This document shows, piece after piece, positions 42,606 through 51,175 of a stretch of DNA of 64,000 nt (positions are counted from its first letter, which is position 1; every line of letters starts with the position of its first letter). The position numbers and the translations under genes are program-made. Origin of the DNA: an uncultured Collinsella sp. (lineage in GTDB: Bacteria > Actinomycetota > Coriobacteriia > Coriobacteriales > Coriobacteriaceae). The stretch spans positions 62,001-126,000 of the forward strand of contig CABUQV010000001.1 in the NCBI GenBank assembly GCA_902493855.1, read 5' to 3'. Below the pieces are notes generated by a model that made no database searches, had not been told where the DNA came from, and worked only from the letters and a program-made list of their open reading frames with translations.

Positions 42606-43073
42606 TTAAAAGTGGCGACGGATGGCGTCGACCATGCCCTGCGGCGTGGTTTGGCCGAGCACATCGGCTGCAGCGCCGGCATCCATAAAGATATTCATGA
42701 GCGCCTGAAGTGCCTCGACCTGGCCGCCTGGCTCGGCAATACCCAGATTGATGATGATCTGCGCCGGCACCGGGGCGCCCATGCCCGCCATCGCGTTGAA
42801 CGTCACAGGTGCGGTGGGCTTTACCACTGCGATATAGGGCTTGGCCACAAATCCCGGATCGGTATGCGGAATGGCGATGTTTGCCGCCGGCATAGCGAGG
42901 CCCGTGGGATAGGCATCCTCGCGCGTGCGGACGGCGTCGAGCCAACCGTCGGCAATGTAGCCGCGCGGGGCAAGCTCGCCCTCAAGCCGCGCGAATACCT
43001 CATCCGGCGTCGCACACTCCCAATCAAAAAACACCAGCTCAGGCGAGAATAGCATCTCGGCGTTATCCGCCAT
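42606..43073 (-). CDS. PTS EIIA-type (fructose/galactitol-like) protein
   Basis: A 155-residue phosphotransferase-system EIIA domain. The phospho-acceptor His is in 'MPAANIAIPHTDPGFV', the family's PHT motif. It also has 'TFNAMAGMGAPVPAQIIINL', where a second conserved residue usually sits. No EIIB or EIIC gene is adjacent, so it may serve a transporter elsewhere or be regulatory like PtsN. The ATG at 43073 has GGAGG five bases upstream. Confidence 0.85.
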   Translation of the reverse strand: MADNAEMLFSPELVFFDWECATPDEVFARLEGELAPRGYIADGWLDAVRTREDAYPTGLAMPAANIAIPHTDPGFVAKPYIAVVKPTAPVTFNAMAGMGAPVPAQIIINLGIAEPGGQVEALQALMNIFMDAGAAADVLGQTTPQGMVDAIRRHF

Positions 43074-43138
43074 ACCGTCCTCCAAAGTTGCATGAGGTTC
43101 ACATTGTCCCATATGATAGCGAAACGAGTCAGGCAAGG

Positions 43139-43606
43139 TTAGTCGAGGATCCCGATCATCTCGAGTGCGCGAGCAGGCGTCAGACAAATTTCGGGCATCG
43201 ACCCCAGCATGCGTCGGTCGCTCGTGACCACATAGTCAACACCCGCCGTCTCGCCCGAAGCGATGATGAGGTTGTCTTCAAGATCCGGCATGCGCTTGCC
43301 AAGCATGCGCGCCATTTCGCACTCTGCCAACGAAAGCGGAGAGGCCGTCGCCACCCGCATCATGTGCTCGATGCAGGCCCATGATGCCGAGGCAAACGAC
43401 ACGTTAATCCCATTCGCATTCCGCCGGGCTAGACGCCGAGGCAAAATATAGAACACATCCTTTGCCGTCGTGGGCGCATACAGAAGGTCGATCTTTCCCG
43501 CCTCGGCCAGTTCAACCAATCTCTTCGCTTCGTCGAATGCCCCCTCTTGCAGGTAATAATCGAGCCAAACGTTCGTATCTACCAAGAGATGCTTTGCCTC
43601 AATCAT
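43139..43606 (-). CDS. PIN-domain toxin-like ribonuclease
   Basis: A 155-residue PIN protein. The acidic residues of the active site are visible in 'LLVDTNVWLDYYL' (first Asp), 'MPDLEDNLIIASGE' (Glu/Asp pair) and 'YVVTSDRRM' (last Asp). VapC-type enzymes cut RNA, often tRNA. The ATG at 43606 overlaps the antitoxin stop (ATGA). It pairs with a RelB/DinJ-type antitoxin rather than a VapB, a mixed pairing known from other bacteria. Confidence 0.85.
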   Translation of the reverse strand: MIEAKHLLVDTNVWLDYYLQEGAFDEAKRLVELAEAGKIDLLYAPTTAKDVFYILPRRLARRNANGINVSFASASWACIEHMMRVATASPLSLAECEMARMLGKRMPDLEDNLIIASGETAGVDYVVTSDRRMLGSMPEICLTPARALEMIGILD

Positions 43607-43947
43607 CGGCAATTCGCCTCGATGTCGGCAATCATCGCGTCATACATATCATCTCGTACGGCATCCCAGTTGTCCGCCGAAGATTCTGCCGATGCAAAAT
43701 CCGACGCACTTAGCCCCATCGAAGAAAAAGCTAGGCCACACCCCTGCTCGGCCAGGCTCTCCGCACGGGGCGCCTCGAGCTTATCCGCCACCATAAATCC
43801 CGGCAACGTTTGATGCTCGACAAGATAGACCCAAAGTGCACGAATAGCATCGCTCGCCCCCAACCCATTGCGAGTTAGGACCGCATCGCCACCAGCCTTG
43901 AGCATGGGATCGATTCGCGTGTTGAGCTGCACCGTTGCTGTACCCAT
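43603..43947 (-). CDS. RelB/DinJ-type antitoxin
   Basis: A 114-residue protein with an N-terminal ribbon-helix-helix fold, 'TVQLNTRIDPMLKAGGDAVL' followed by 'GLGASDAIRALWVYLVEH'. The C-terminal half is acidic and should wrap the toxin. The gene lies immediately upstream of and overlaps the PIN toxin gene. It is probably autoregulated through the dyad at 43964-43981. Confidence 0.85.
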   Translation of the reverse strand: MGTATVQLNTRIDPMLKAGGDAVLTRNGLGASDAIRALWVYLVEHQTLPGFMVADKLEAPRAESLAEQGCGLAFSSMGLSASDFASAESSADNWDAVRDDMYDAMIADIEANCR

Positions 43948-43963
43948 AGCGGCTCCTCTCTAC

Positions 43964-43999
43964 TTGCTAGCAGTATAGCAAACATGAAAGGCCACGCAA
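43964..43999 (-). promoter_or_regulatory. Toxin-antitoxin promoter with operator dyad
   Basis: On the minus strand TTGCGT (43994-43999), a 16-bp spacer and TATACT (43972-43977). The dyad TTGCTA-TACTGC-TAGCAA (43964-43981) covers the -10, as expected for repression by the antitoxin. Confidence 0.6.
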
Positions 44000-44031
44000 A
44001 AAGGGCCCCGCCCGAGAACGGACGAGGCCCT
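43995..44031 (-). terminator. Terminator entering from the 44.1-kb side
   Basis: On the minus strand AGGGCCTCGTCCG...CGGGCGGGGCCCT is followed by TTTTTGCG. No protein gene ends within 200 bp, so it may end a small RNA. Confidence 0.6.
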
Positions 44032-44232
44032 GTCAGATTGGTGGTGTCGAGAAAGGTGGTGTAGCGCCCGATCCGAAGCGAGTCGGCCTGGCGTCCAAGA
44101 ACCTAGAATACGGTTGATGCCCTATGCCGCCGACCGGCATATGAAAACCAGCGGGCCAAAAGCCCCATGGCTTCTAGCCCGCAGAAACATCGATGTTTCC
44201 AAATGATCGCAGCTTGTGCTTCAAGCGCTTTT
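44032..44232. other. Structured non-coding stretch
   Basis: It contains TATGCCGCCGACCGGCATA (44123-44141), a hairpin GCGGGC...GCCCGC at 44151-44182 followed on the minus strand by TGGTTTTC, and a perfect 16-bp palindrome, GAAACATCGATGTTTC (44184-44199). No open frame is supported. With the terminator at 43995 this could be a ~150-nt small RNA on the minus strand. Confidence 0.4.
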
Positions 44233-44424
44233 CTACGCTACCGGCGGATGCAAATCCCAATCGGGAAAGCAGTTTGCAAAGCCCGTGAGATTTTGGGTCA
44301 AAACATTGTTCTCAGCTTGCTTCAGTCGCTCGTCCTCTTCAAACAGACTATCGAGCTCGCTCAATGCATCGAGGTCCTGCATTGCAGCATCGTTATGGTC
44401 GAAATCAGTCACTTCATCAGCCAT
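44233..44424 (-). CDS. Small acidic protein, last gene of the zinc-ribbon/SPFH cluster
   Basis: A 63-residue protein starting MADEVTDFDH. It is strongly acidic in the middle (ALSELDSLFEEDERLKQAE) and ends CFPDWDLHPPVA. I recognise no family. The ATG at 44424 has GGAG eight bases upstream, and the gene lies 43 bp past the 44468 gene on the same strand, so it is probably co-transcribed. Confidence 0.55.
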   Translation of the reverse strand: MADEVTDFDHNDAAMQDLDALSELDSLFEEDERLKQAENNVLTQNLTGFANCFPDWDLHPPVA

Positions 44425-44467
44425 CTTTTTCACTCCATTCATGGATTATCGAGACAAATCCTACCGG

Positions 44468-46123
44468 CTAGGCAACCTTCTCAAGCTTAAGCAGGTCGCT
44501 GCGCTCGGCCGCAGCTTCCTTCGCGCTCTTCCACTGATTAAGCGCCAGATCGATCTCGGAACAGCCTTCCTGGATGCGTTTGGAGTATTTGGCCTCAATC
44601 TCTTCTGCCTCCGCAGCGCACTGCTTGCCCGAGAGGCTCGTCTTTACTAGACAATAGCCAGCCCCCGCAAGAAGCAGAATGCCAATAACCTGGTTTACAA
44701 ACGCAAAGAAAGCTACTCCCAAAACAGCGAGGACAACGGCCGCTATCTTGTGGCTCTTGTTGCCCTTCGCAACCTTGACATCAAGCTCAGCGAGCTCCTT
44801 TTTCTTCTCTTCACCGACATAGCGAACATAATCGCCGCGCAGCGCATTACCCTCATCGCCGGTAACCACCCTGCTTGTCCATCCGTCGAAGTCAAGGGTG
44901 ATCGCCTGCGGAAATTCGGGGATGTCGCTCTTGCGATACCGGTTGAAACCACCGTTGATATAGGAACCCAAAAACTGAATCGCGGTCTTCTTCTTATGCA
45001 CATCCACAGACGCACTCTGGTCGCGCATCGAGCGTGTCATCTGGTCGATGATGTTCATCGTCTGCTGACGCTTCTCATCTCGGCGACGATTGACGAGCTC
45101 TCGGGCGCGCTCCACGTCTCCGCCAAATGCCTTGACCGCAAGAAGATACTCCTCCTGGCGGCGCAAATTTCGCTCCTTGGAGTCATCGGAGTTAACGAGC
45201 TCCATCAAATGCCTGTCAACCTGCTCGGCAAGCGTCCTCTCGTCAACATCAGAAGCCTTGAGGTCGGCGAAGTCATTGGAGATGCTCTCGATTGCCTCGA
45301 CTTTTCCGAGATACTTATTGATGTAGTCAAACTCCTTGACCACCACCTTGAGCGCCGGATATCTCGAGCTCATATCTTCCTCGTAGCCGGTAAAGTACTC
45401 CGCCCATGACTCTGACTGCTCATTCTCGAACTCAGGGCTCTGATTTCTGATCTGCTCGATCCAGCCCGCCATATAGTCGTCGCACAGGTGCTTTTCGTCG
45501 GTTCCGAAGATGCCGTTGATATAGGCATCGATGTAGACCATCGCATCGGCATCGATGCGGGCGGCGTTTTGCGTCGAGAAGTAGCGCGCTAGCCATTCGT
45601 AGCACGTAGCCGTGCGGTTATTACGTCTGCAGATCAGAGCCATCGCAAGCGACGTGTGCTCGTTGTCACGTTTGACAGCCTCGCGTATTGCGCGCTCTGC
45701 AAGATCTCGGTTGTTGTTGATCCATGCCGCAAGGGCAACCAGGACAGGTGCCAGCCAGTAGTCCGGGGTAGAGATCATTAACTCCTCGGAGACCGTCGAA
45801 ATCGTCGCCTTGCGCACGAGCGCCGCATCGGTTGCCTGGAGAATACCGACCATGGTGTTTCGAACCACTGAGTAGTTGCCGAACTTTTTGTCCATCTCCT
45901 GCCGGACGCTCACGAGCTCCGTAGTCGCCTGCTCAAGTGCGGCGGTACGACGCTGCTCGAGCATCATCTCGAGAAAGTCCTTTCGGAGCTTTTTAAGGTC
46001 CTTCCGCACTTCCTCCATTTGCGATTCGACCTTATCGACCTTCGTGGTCATCTGGTCAACTTTTGTTCCAATAGCGGCGATCCTGCGCTCGATAAGGACA
46101 GTATCTACTCCCGAATCACTCAT
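44468..46123 (-). CDS. Uncharacterised coiled-coil membrane protein of the SPFH cluster
   Basis: A 551-residue protein without a family I can name. Residues ~10-75 form a heptad coiled coil (KVDKVESQMEEVRKDLKKLR). The middle ~300 residues are helical and soluble, resembling a repeat scaffold. 'QAITLDFDGWTSR' lies near 420, and two adjacent membrane helices at ~465-505 (AAVVLAVLGVAFFAFVNQVI) are followed by a second coiled tail. The large part should face the cytoplasm. The ATG at 46123 is preferred to a GTG at 46132, which abuts AAAGG. It lies directly downstream of the zinc-ribbon gene at 46196. Confidence 0.65.
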   Translation of the reverse strand: MSDSGVDTVLIERRIAAIGTKVDQMTTKVDKVESQMEEVRKDLKKLRKDFLEMMLEQRRTAALEQATTELVSVRQEMDKKFGNYSVVRNTMVGILQATDAALVRKATISTVSEELMISTPDYWLAPVLVALAAWINNNRDLAERAIREAVKRDNEHTSLAMALICRRNNRTATCYEWLARYFSTQNAARIDADAMVYIDAYINGIFGTDEKHLCDDYMAGWIEQIRNQSPEFENEQSESWAEYFTGYEEDMSSRYPALKVVVKEFDYINKYLGKVEAIESISNDFADLKASDVDERTLAEQVDRHLMELVNSDDSKERNLRRQEEYLLAVKAFGGDVERARELVNRRRDEKRQQTMNIIDQMTRSMRDQSASVDVHKKKTAIQFLGSYINGGFNRYRKSDIPEFPQAITLDFDGWTSRVVTGDEGNALRGDYVRYVGEEKKKELAELDVKVAKGNKSHKIAAVVLAVLGVAFFAFVNQVIGILLLAGAGYCLVKTSLSGKQCAAEAEEIEAKYSKRIQEGCSEIDLALNQWKSAKEAAAERSDLLKLEKVA

Positions 46124-46195
46124 CTGTACCACCTTTCAGTTTGCACTGTTTAGATCATCCAATAGCTTTAAGCGAGTAAGCGCCCGCCATCTGCT

Positions 46196-47002
46196 TTATT
46201 GAGAGGCCATGCTTCGGTATTGCTCGGACACCTGCTGATAGGCCACAAGAAACTTCTGTTTGTATTGGCTTGCCTTCATCGAATTGACGATGCGCCCGAC
46301 GGGCTCCACATAGTGTTCGAGAAAGTACGAAGTCCTTCTTCGTAACGCAAACGAACCAGTTTTATAGGGGGACCCGGGGTTCTCTCTAATGCCCTTGAGT
46401 AGTGCGAGACACGTTTTGGGTATGTTGCAGTTGGCGGCGATATCTTGATAGAAACTCTCCCGCTCTGCAGTCATAAAGTCTTCCGAAGCATACCGCGCTA
46501 TGCAGAACGGGCACACAGCATCGATAAAGCTCTCAAGCCGAGGCCGATCCTCCATGCTCTGCATATTGGCGACCACGAGCGATACCATCTGAACCTCAAA
46601 GTCACGCATGTTGTAGAGCGTCGACTCAAACAAGTCGATCAAGTCACGCACTTCGTCATATTCGAGAGGGATATCTTCGGCCCTTTTAAAGAAAACCACC
46701 ATCGAACCCGAAAGACCTTCACAAAACTCATCGCAGTACGCAACCATAAACTGTGCCGCCGCGTTGTCTTGCATCATATTGAGCACGTCCGCGGCAAATT
46801 TGCGGGCCTCCGGAAAGTTGCCACCCTTAAAAAACTTGATGGCATTGTCCTTGGCAAACGCGACTTTGCCCGTGGCCCCCAGACGTGCCCGCGAATAATA
46901 CATCTCGCGGCCGCACTGGTTGCAATGAACCTTTCGCGTTGCGGGGTCAAACTCGACATCGGTGCTGCCGCAGCCCTCACAAGTTATTCCGTTGATTTCC
47001 AA
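46196..47002 (-). CDS. Zinc-ribbon protein with helical repeat body
   Basis: About 268 residues. The N-terminal zinc ribbon has CEGC and CNQC, as in TFIIB-like ribbons, and is followed by a helical, TPR-like body with 'ARKFAADVLNMMQDNAAAQF'. A CPFC pair (about 175-178) may be a second metal or redox site. There is no membrane segment. The start is uncertain: no ATG fits, and a TTG at 47002 with GGGGG six bases upstream is the best candidate; a TTG at 47020 is possible. It lies within the tight minus-strand cluster. Confidence 0.65.
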   Translation of the reverse strand: MEINGITCEGCGSTDVEFDPATRKVHCNQCGREMYYSRARLGATGKVAFAKDNAIKFFKGGNFPEARKFAADVLNMMQDNAAAQFMVAYCDEFCEGLSGSMVVFFKRAEDIPLEYDEVRDLIDLFESTLYNMRDFEVQMVSLVVANMQSMEDRPRLESFIDAVCPFCIARYASEDFMTAERESFYQDIAANCNIPKTCLALLKGIRENPGSPYKTGSFALRRRTSYFLEHYVEPVGRIVNSMKASQYKQKFLVAYQQVSEQYRSMASQ

Positions 47003-47056
47003 TAGCTTCCCCCACTTCAACCATCAAAGTGCCCTGGCAAAAAGCAACACGAGTTC

Positions 47057-47758
47057 TTATTTGACAGCGGTCAGCGCCGCATTGCGCTTTTTCCAGATAC
47101 GGCGCGCATCATGGACAAGGCCAACCGTAACATCTGCTGGCTCATCGGCACTCATGGAATTCGAGACGGCCTCGAGCGCAGCGGAGAACTGTCGCTCAAT
47201 CTCTTGAGCATGGGGCTGCGACATGTTGGAACTAAAGGAGATGTCGTCTTTGAGCACTTTGAGTTCGGCTTTGACCTGAGCGTCTTGCGCTACGGCAAGG
47301 AGCTGTCCCACATACGATGCAAATTGCGCCGTTTGAACCGTCTTTGCCGCCACGGCGGCAACCTTTTGGTCCACCTGGCGGGCATTGAAGGCTAGACCCA
47401 TCTGCACAAGGACAAGCACAGCAAGAAGGACAACGTTTACGACAACTGGAATCGTGCTGCCGCCCCACCCATATGCCGCAAACACAAAGTACGTGTTGGC
47501 CAGAAGGGCAACGACAAAGTAGGCACAGCTGGATGCGACCGGCAAATAATGGATTTCGGTCGTGCTTTTGACCGTGGACTGCCTATCGGACATGGTAGCC
47601 GAAATCGAAGCCACCGCAAAAGCCAAAACCCCAAAGCCAAGCGACATAGCAAAGACGATAGGATTCATCAGCGCGTTTTTGCAGACAAACATGATTACAA
47701 GCCACGCCACCAAGACGATTGCCTCGCCCAAAATGACACGTTTAACAGAACCGTTCAT
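47057..47758 (-). CDS. Four-helix membrane protein with cytoplasmic helical tail
   Basis: A 233-residue protein with membrane helices at about 6-25, 31-52, 70-92 and 99-121, then a ~110-residue helical cytoplasmic tail (QVDQKVAAVAAKTVQTAQFA). I recognise no family. AAGGAGA lies eight bases before the ATG. The gene is 12 bp after the SPFH gene, so the two products probably work together. Confidence 0.7.
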   Translation of the reverse strand: MNGSVKRVILGEAIVLVAWLVIMFVCKNALMNPIVFAMSLGFGVLAFAVASISATMSDRQSTVKSTTEIHYLPVASSCAYFVVALLANTYFVFAAYGWGGSTIPVVVNVVLLAVLVLVQMGLAFNARQVDQKVAAVAAKTVQTAQFASYVGQLLAVAQDAQVKAELKVLKDDISFSSNMSQPHAQEIERQFSAALEAVSNSMSADEPADVTVGLVHDARRIWKKRNAALTAVK

Positions 47759-47770
47759 CTTTGTTTCTCC

Positions 47771-49147
47771 TTATTGGATCTTAGTTCCGCAATCGGGGCA
47801 AAATTTGGTCCCCTCGGGCAACTCAGCTCCGCAGCTCGGACACTTTGGCGAGGCCAACCGGTTCCCGCACTCAAGACAGAACTTGGCACCGGCCGGGTTA
47901 AGATGCCCGCACGCCAAACACGCAACGCCCTGCTCGAGCTTCTGTCCGCATTCCGGGCAGAACTTAGCACCCATCGGATTAACGTTTCCGCAACTGGGGC
48001 ACACGGGACCGTTTTGCATACTTGCGGACGCGGGAGTCGTTCCGACCATGGGGGCAACAGTGCCCAGGGTCTGGTTGGCCAAGTTGGAAAAGCCAGCTCC
48101 AAATGCACCGCCCATGCCAACGCCCATGCCGAGTCCCATGCCGGCTCCCATGAGGCCCGATGCGGCACTTCCCTCATTGCCCGCAGCGCTCTGCATTACG
48201 TCCATACCGCGCTCCTGCTGATAGTCGTAGCCTTCGCGCGCACGTTTCCTGGCAAGCGCCTCGGACTCGATGTCCATCTGGGCGGCGTTACCCTGCGCCT
48301 CGAGAATGCTCCGCTTACGTTGGATCTTCATCTCGTTGATGGCGGCAAGATCGTCTTCGAAGGGTTTGATGCTATTGAACGAGAAGTTATCGAGCGTGAG
48401 GCCAAACTCATCGAAATAGTTAACGAGCCTTCCCTCCATCTGAGACGAGAAATCGCTCAGATGTGTCGCGATTTTTAGAACGGAAACCCCTTGGTCAACA
48501 ATCGCCTTAGCAAGCAAGTCGGGAACATACTCAAGGATTTTTGCCCGCATAAAGGAGGTAAGTTCTTCTCGCGTATAGCGATCTCGCGTGCCCACGACCT
48601 TAACAAGGAACTTCCTCGCCTGAATGGGAACCAGACTCGAGTCGTTCTGCTCGATATGCACGCCAAACAAACCGAAGGCGCGAACGTGAACGTTGACGTC
48701 TTCCTCAGGGTCTTGAACGATGATGGGCTCGGTCGTGCCCCAGCGTAGCTCGTTCATGTAGTTGGTATTGATAAAGTACACAACGGAATGAAACGCCGAG
48801 CTACCGCCGGTAAGCGAATGAGCGGCATTGCGGAACGGGGCGAATCGGCTGTCTCCCGTGTCGAGCTTGATCTTGCACGGACCGACAAACACGCTTACCT
48901 GAGAATCGCCGGCACCCGTAGCGTCAGTAGAACTGCCCGCCCCCATATTGTTGGTAAAAACGGCAATCTGCGATTGCGCAACCTGAAGATAGGACCCGTT
49001 GGGAAAATCCTCGTAGGGATAGCGGAATGAGACAAGCGAGGCATCTTCGTTGTTGCCAGGCTCCCATTTGATATTGTCGACAGAAAAGGCACCGAGTATT
49101 CCGCTGTGCTTTTCTTCCTTTTCGTTATCGCTATGGAACAGAGACAT
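47771..49147 (-). CDS. SPFH-domain protein with three C-terminal zinc ribbons (YdjI-like)
   Basis: A 458-residue protein. Residues ~20-300 resemble SPFH/'virion core' proteins of the Bacillus YdjI type, which act at the membrane with the PspA stress system. A Gly/Met-rich linker follows (GLMGAGMGLGMGVGMGGAFG). Three zinc ribbons come in a row: CPSCGNVNPMGAKFCPECG, CLACGHLNPAGAKFCLECG and CPSCGAELPEGTKFCPDCG. There is no signal peptide or clear membrane helix, so it is probably a peripheral membrane scaffold. The ATG at 49147 has AAAGGA at good spacing. It is the first gene of the 49.1-44.2 kb unit. Confidence 0.85.
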   Translation of the reverse strand: MSLFHSDNEKEEKHSGILGAFSVDNIKWEPGNNEDASLVSFRYPYEDFPNGSYLQVAQSQIAVFTNNMGAGSSTDATGAGDSQVSVFVGPCKIKLDTGDSRFAPFRNAAHSLTGGSSAFHSVVYFINTNYMNELRWGTTEPIIVQDPEEDVNVHVRAFGLFGVHIEQNDSSLVPIQARKFLVKVVGTRDRYTREELTSFMRAKILEYVPDLLAKAIVDQGVSVLKIATHLSDFSSQMEGRLVNYFDEFGLTLDNFSFNSIKPFEDDLAAINEMKIQRKRSILEAQGNAAQMDIESEALARKRAREGYDYQQERGMDVMQSAAGNEGSAASGLMGAGMGLGMGVGMGGAFGAGFSNLANQTLGTVAPMVGTTPASASMQNGPVCPSCGNVNPMGAKFCPECGQKLEQGVACLACGHLNPAGAKFCLECGNRLASPKCPSCGAELPEGTKFCPDCGTKIQ

Positions 49148-49270
49148 GCAGATTCCTTTCGTTAATCCCAAACCACGCGCTCCGCGTGTCTAATGAATTG
49201 CGAAATGCCGAGCCGACAGGCGCATCGAAAGCCCGTGCGTCTCAATCTATCCCCCAACTTAGCTCGGTTA

Positions 49271-49276
49271 ATTATA
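49271..49276 (-). promoter_or_regulatory. -10 element upstream of the SPFH operon
   Basis: On the minus strand a perfect TATAAT, 124 bp before the ATG, with TGACTA about 19 bp upstream as a weak -35. Confidence 0.4.
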
Positions 49277-49344
49277 GCCCTCAAGTCATCGCATTTAGTC
49301 ACCCGCCGGCGAGCGGTAATAATGTCGCACCTTTGGTCAACTGA

Positions 49345-49434
49345 CGAAGAACCGGGAGGGTTCGAACCCCAGATACCCTTTTGGGGCATACCCGCTTAGC
49401 GGGCGAGTGTCTTCGGACTCTCGGTCAGCTCTTC
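49345..49434 (-). tRNA. tRNA-Ser(GCT)-like sequence, divergent or pseudogene
   Basis: It has a class II tRNA shape: acceptor GAAGAGC/GTTCTTC, a long variable arm (ATGCCC/GGGTAT), a T loop TTCGAAC and anticodon GCT in an otherwise good stem. Odd points are base 33 being C rather than U, a poorly paired D stem (ACC/GAC), two extra bases between T stem and acceptor that let the acceptor helix run to 9 bp or more, and no encoded CCA, unlike the fMet gene in this window. It could be a decayed gene or an unusual serine tRNA. Confidence 0.5.
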
Positions 49435-49535
49435 GTAACGGCCGTTTTAGCTGTAACTAAACTCGTCGGATGGAACAAGGGGAAAGGTATAGGAGCCGCG
49501 CAAGCCGTAATGCCAAAATGCCTCGGCTAAAGTTA

Positions 49536-51026
49536 CTAGCTCTCGTGATAGGCCATAATCGACCGGCACGGATACCCTTCAGAGCCGCATTCCGCAGACG
49601 CTACGACCTTTCCGTCTTTATAAAACTCGACGTACCAAACGTACGTTGCCGCCCCCTCCCAATAGCTTGGCCTATCAGCGACCTTGTACGTAATAGAGGC
49701 GTCATCTGGCACAATCAACTCGCGCTTGGCGTTTGCAATGAACGCATCCATGTCGGCGATCACGCCATCGTCGCCCGCAGCGGCCTCCCCATCGTCGCCG
49801 CTATCGGATGCCGCTTCAGATGGTGCTTGAGATGCGCCAGTTCGATCGTCTGCAGTGCCAGAGCCGTCCTTCAAAGAGCTCTCCGAAGGCTCCGCTCCTT
49901 TGAATGCCTTCCACATATCGCTGCTTGCAGACGGCTTTTCAATGTCGGCCTCCGGATGCTCCCCGGCAATCTCGTCAAGAATTTTGCACGCTTCTTCACG
50001 CCCCTGGACCATCGTCTCCTGTGGTTTGCCACCATCCTCGACAGTCCTCACCAAGTAGGCGCCATACTGTCTATCGAATTCCTTATTTTGAATTTGCACC
50101 GCGTCTACGACCTCAGGACCCTTTGCAGTAAGCGAAATATAGAAATCTGCCTGGTTACAATCCTGACTACAAGTAAATTTAACGATGCCGTCCTTGCAGA
50201 CAGTAATGACTTGGCTCTCACCCTGAGCAATAAAACCGTCATACCGATTCGTCATATTGCTGGAGCCTTCTACCATCTCTGACGAAGGCATAACCGAAAC
50301 GGCCTTTCCATCAACAAAGCAGTAGGCACCTACAATCGCCGAAATATCGTTCTGCGCATCGACAGACCCAATAAGCAGCTCGTCAATTCCGTCACCGTTC
50401 AAATCATCGAAAGCATAGTAGTAGTTTAAAAAGCCGGGAGCATTCTGGCTGTCATAAACGAATATCTGCCCCAGCCCAGAATCATCGCCGCGCCCCAGAG
50501 CCCAGTCGTCGTAGTTGGCAGTACCAGCTCCCTTCTGCTCGCAATAGCTCACAAAGCCCTCGTAACGCGCAACCACGCCCTCGTAGGCCTCGTGCGCTTT
50601 CTTGTTAGCTGCCGCGACCTTCTTTTTAGACGACTTATTCTCGACTGCAGCCGGCTGTTCCTGCTGCTGCAGCTGAGGCAGCACAAAGGCCTCGTAAGCT
50701 TTGACCAGTGCGTAGGCGACACCAGCGGTAAAGATGATTGCTGCAAGAATGGTGACAAACGTAGGCACGGCAAAACGGCCGATCTGCCGACGCTGCATCA
50801 TAAAGGCCGCAAAGGACATATGCTCAGAGGGCGCCGGAGAAGCGCTCTCTGCGCGAGATGCAGCAGGATCGCTCGTCGCTTTTCTATCAGCAGGCGCCTT
50901 TGGTGTACCTGAAGGAAGCGGCTGCTGAGCATTCGCCGGCGCATCATCCACATCCAACGGTTTTCCGCATGCGGAACAGTATCGCGCCCCGTCTTTGATC
51001 TTTGCCCCGCAGCTTGCGCAGTACAT
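49536..51026 (-). CDS. Zinc-ribbon, membrane-anchored protein with calcium-loop-like domain
   Basis: A 496-residue protein. It has an N-terminal zinc ribbon (CASC...CSAC, residues 3-23), an Ala/Pro/Ser linker and one membrane helix (about 92-115). An outside domain follows with 'DDLNGDGIDELLIG', a Asp/Asn-rich loop like those of FG-GAP or EF-hand repeats. A Ser/Glu-rich linker then leads to a last small beta domain (YVWYVEFYKDGKVVASA). The zinc ribbon would stay inside and the rest outside. The sequence around the helix is clearly related to that of the 56439 gene. Confidence 0.75.
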   Translation of the reverse strand: MYCASCGAKIKDGARYCSACGKPLDVDDAPANAQQPLPSGTPKAPADRKATSDPAASRAESASPAPSEHMSFAAFMMQRRQIGRFAVPTFVTILAAIIFTAGVAYALVKAYEAFVLPQLQQQEQPAAVENKSSKKKVAAANKKAHEAYEGVVARYEGFVSYCEQKGAGTANYDDWALGRGDDSGLGQIFVYDSQNAPGFLNYYYAFDDLNGDGIDELLIGSVDAQNDISAIVGAYCFVDGKAVSVMPSSEMVEGSSNMTNRYDGFIAQGESQVITVCKDGIVKFTCSQDCNQADFYISLTAKGPEVVDAVQIQNKEFDRQYGAYLVRTVEDGGKPQETMVQGREEACKILDEIAGEHPEADIEKPSASSDMWKAFKGAEPSESSLKDGSGTADDRTGASQAPSEAASDSGDDGEAAAGDDGVIADMDAFIANAKRELIVPDDASITYKVADRPSYWEGAATYVWYVEFYKDGKVVASAECGSEGYPCRSIMAYHES

Positions 51027-51175
51027 ATATCCCCCCTAGAACTTCAGCATATCGAAACGATAGCCCACAGCCTGCAAACAGAAAAGGCCCAGGACAATTT
51101 GCTCGACTGTAAACCTTTTCTTTCACCTTTCAAATTCGCCTGACCCCACGCGGAAGGCATGCGACGGGCTACTTG

